Source of the DNA: Nereocystis luetkeana
Taxonomy: Eukaryota; Sar; Phaeophyceae; Laminariales; Laminariaceae
Direction: 5' to 3'
Assembly: GCA_031213475.1 (NCBI GenBank)
Contig: JARUPZ010000027.1
Location: 4,086,569 to 4,150,568, forward strand
DNA length: 64,000 bases
The position numbers were made by a program, and so were the translations under genes. The stretch's first letter is position 1. Each line of letters opens with the position of its first letter. Below, piece by piece: positions 63,801 through 64,000 of the stretch. The notes below the pieces were generated by a model. That model was not told the DNA's origin and ran no database searches. It was given only the letters and a program-made list of their open reading frames with translations.

Positions 63801-64000
63801 TTTGTCTCGTTGGGAGGTGCTCCTTTGCAGGGATGGAACGTCGGAACCCCTTCTACTCAATCTGGACCCCGAGGCGCGTATACCGTTACAAGTAACAAAA
63901 CAGTGGGGCAGTACACCCGAGAGTTCAGTACAGCTGCCACTACCTCTGGAACTGATACTGTTGCGGTGTCGAACAGCCAAATCGCAGTCGGCGACATGGT
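21819..64000 (+). CDS. Giant Gly/Ser/Thr-rich solenoid-like repeat protein, part 2 (continues part 1 in frame 3, 3' partial)
   Basis: From the GAC at 21,819 the same repeat continues in frame 3 (DMSISAG...) and I find no stop to the window end, about 14,060 codons. I checked this by placing every module landmark from 22,236 to 62,994: all are in frame 3 with spacings divisible by three. There is no promoter, gap or leader between the parts. An ATG at 21,822 lies one base after the TGA, but it falls in mid-module, so re-initiation is a less likely explanation than a one-base indel. The region holds 50 modules, a degenerate half-module near 63,372 and a non-repetitive C-terminal part from about 63,640. 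The module marker shifts from Arg (IRSPDAG) towards Gln (IQSPDAG) along the chain. The only cysteine I noticed is at 61,530-61,532. The stop codon is downstream of the window. Function unknown; surface or fibre role inferred. Confidence 0.85.
23800..34757 (+). repeat. Higher-order tandem array, 2,439-bp triplet unit, about 4.5 copies
   Basis: Near-identical copies start at about 23,820, 26,259, 28,698, 31,137 and 33,576 (partial). Each contains markers with spacing 843, 753, 843. Identity begins near 23,800 and ends near 34,757, where SPDSTGG-type sequence is replaced by SADSAGG. Differences between copies are scattered single bases. The unit length equals that of the array at 8,830-16,610, but the sequence differs. 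Confidence 0.87.
35588..36899 (+). repeat. Two near-identical ~469-bp blocks 843 bp apart
   Basis: 35,588-36,056 and 36,431-36,899 share STSGDSGTVHIGSGAATSG, AAGTAETGGLVSxEAG and the following units. They diverge after GGSGSTGGGLV. The AETGGLVS unit seen here recurs through the modules from 40,600 onward, so this may be close to the source of that later family. Confidence 0.75.
37785..40172 (+). repeat. 849-bp tandem module, about 2.8 copies
   Basis: Near-identical copies start at 37,785, 38,634 and 39,483, with markers at 38,160, 39,009 and 39,858. Each carries a 6-bp extension in the SGSGSSTSTSG turn, which explains 849 instead of 843. The third copy is cut at about 40,172, where it switches to GGGTSNEGGDV. 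Confidence 0.85.
40730..49418 (+). repeat. Higher-order tandem array, 2,421-bp triplet unit, about 3.6 copies
   Basis: Copies are offset by 2,421 bp (834+834+753 bp). Markers fall at 41,448/43,869/46,290/48,711, 42,282/44,703/47,124 and 43,035/45,456/47,877. Most markers read IQSPDAGTLNSG or IQSPDASTLSSG, and the preceding turn is three residues shorter (SGSGTTSG), which explains 834 bp. The ends are gradual: the first copy starts imperfectly and the last passes into the 2,604-bp array. Confidence 0.82.
47877..57935 (+). repeat. Super-period 4, incomplete: triplets L, L, S, S
   Basis: Intervals are 834, 840, 930; 834, 840, 930; 834, 840, 750; 834, 840, 753. The long modules start at 49,551 and 52,155. 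The pattern stops after two short triplets, where the 846-bp single-module array takes over. Confidence 0.75.
48300..54998 (+). repeat. Higher-order tandem array, 2,604-bp triplet unit, about 2.6 copies
   Basis: Copies are offset by 2,604 bp (834+840+930 bp), with markers at 48,711/51,315/53,919, 49,551/52,155/54,759 and 50,481/53,085. Each full copy holds one long module with the extra unit pair KGVQNTGGGMTIVAGEGEQS. Identity ends near 54,998, where TTESGG is replaced by TTSTGG. Confidence 0.82.
57745..61484 (+). repeat. 846-bp single-module tandem array, about 4.4 copies
   Basis: Near-identical 282-residue modules have markers IQSPNAGTSGTSGG at 57,936, 58,782, 59,628, 60,474 and 61,320. 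Internal units differ from the rest of the gene and include AGEGATGGALSITAG, GGQTSLQGGAGATTGG, GGGGAKTGGGAVSISSG and SANAGTSAGSG. There is no third-module length variation here, so the triplet rule is abandoned. Confidence 0.87.
58267..58289 (+). other. Small perfect inverted repeat inside the 846-bp module
   Basis: An 8-bp stem (ttggaggc / gcctccaa) with a 7-base loop recurs in each 846-bp copy, for example at about 59,113, 59,959, 60,805 and 62,479. It encodes GGQTSLQGG and is most likely a by-product of coding sequence. Confidence 0.35.
61485..61955 (+). repeat. Divergent module segment interrupting the 846-bp array
   Basis: The stretch between the 846-bp runs keeps the GG-strand grammar but not the sequence, with units such as GGSVSIFAGDGST, GGACSIEGGVG and GGVMSISGGGG. 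Its interval (61,320 to 62,148) is 828 bp. It contains the only cysteine codon I noticed (61,530-61,532). The matching marker of the second half-module reads IQSATGTAG. Confidence 0.7.
61956..63095 (+). repeat. 846-bp array resumed, about 1.35 copies
   Basis: From about 61,956 the sequence returns to the 846-bp module with markers at 62,148 and 62,994, near-identical to the copies upstream. It ends near 63,095, where GSGEATAG is replaced by GSGVATDG. Confidence 0.85.
63100..63640 (+). repeat. Degenerate terminal repeats
   Basis: Only the general unit pattern survives. A last decayed marker, IRSANAG, lies at 63,372, only 378 bp after the previous one. FSSGTSSNGNTGAVNIGSG and GNGDSGVGG units follow. 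This looks like the worn end of the array, where terminal copies are not homogenised. Confidence 0.75.
63640..64000 (+). other. Start of a non-repetitive C-terminal region
   Basis: After NPGTLTLKSGD the Gly-Gly units stop. The next roughly 115 residues contain LASTFDLTSSGN, AAIVFTSASSITLAAD, PLQGWN, GAYTVTSNKTVGQYT and TDTVAVSNSQIAVGDMV. The region has more aromatic, Asn and Gln residues, including one of only two Trp I noticed (the other is near 17,168). It reads like a transition into a globular beta-rich cap. From general memory of such ends this recalls C-terminal caps of some virion or adhesin fibres, but I cannot name a family. It continues past the window. Confidence 0.6.

Noticed and set aside
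1..64000. CRISPR array or satellite DNA
   Set aside because: The periods are far too long for CRISPR, there are no spacers, and almost all length changes are multiples of three, so the repeats are under coding constraint.
1..64000. RTX toxin, collagen, silk or PE_PGRS family membership
   Set aside because: I see no GGxGxDxUx nonapeptides, no Gly-X-Y triplets with Pro, no poly-Ala blocks and no PE domain; the units have regular alternating-hydrophobic strands instead.

Overview
The whole 64-kb window appears to be the inside of one giant gene on the + strand. It encodes a Gly/Ser/Thr/Ala/Val-rich repeat protein with short alternating-hydrophobic strands of the type GGAVSIAAG, separated by GxGxT turns. 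Frame 2 is open from the first bases (it enters from upstream of the window) to a TGA at 21,818-21,820, directly after a run of 13 G. Frame 3 picks up the same repeat at 21,819 and runs without a stop to base 64,000. Joined, the window codes for about 21,330 residues (very roughly 1.7-1.8 MDa), with neither the start nor the stop codon inside it. I see no intron, intergenic gap, RNA gene, mobile element, CRISPR array or second gene.

The organism cannot be fixed. GC is around 60% by eye and codon use is mixed. A stop-free coding stretch of this length fits a bacterium with giant surface proteins, a compact-genome microbial eukaryote such as an alga, or a large DNA virus. The ordered repeats, acidic character, near absence of cysteine and non-repetitive C-terminal part suggest an extended extracellular or virion-surface fibre. 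That is inference; no enzyme or binding domain is recognisable.

I tracked the structure with one landmark per module, the codon before SP(D/N)AG (I-R/Q-S-P-D/N-A-G). There are 76 landmarks, from 506 to 62,994, plus a degenerate one at 63,372. The hierarchy is: (1) units of about 13-16 residues; (2) modules of 251, about 281 or 310 residues; (3) triplets of modules in the order constant-constant-variable (843, 843, then 753 or 930 bp), kept for 23 consecutive triplets from 506 to 57,936; (4) a super-period in which the variable modules run long-long-short-short-short-short, repeating about every 14,988 bp (about 4,996 residues) through four successive long-long pairs. The SSSS blocks are internally near-identical arrays (2,439- or 2,421-bp units) but differ from one another, so homogenisation looks local.

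Layout: 1-8,800 diverse and semi-conserved modules; 8,830-16,610 array of 2,439-bp triplets; 17,637-19,735 tandem 843-bp modules; 20,000-23,800 divergent modules with the G13 frameshift; 23,800-34,757 second 2,439-bp triplet array; 35,500-40,172 843-bp pair and 849-bp tandem; 40,730-49,418 array of 2,421-bp triplets; 48,300-54,998 array of 2,604-bp triplets; 57,745-63,095 array of 846-bp single modules that abandons the triplet rule, interrupted by a divergent stretch; 63,100-63,640 degenerate repeats; 63,640-64,000 start of a non-repetitive C-terminal region.
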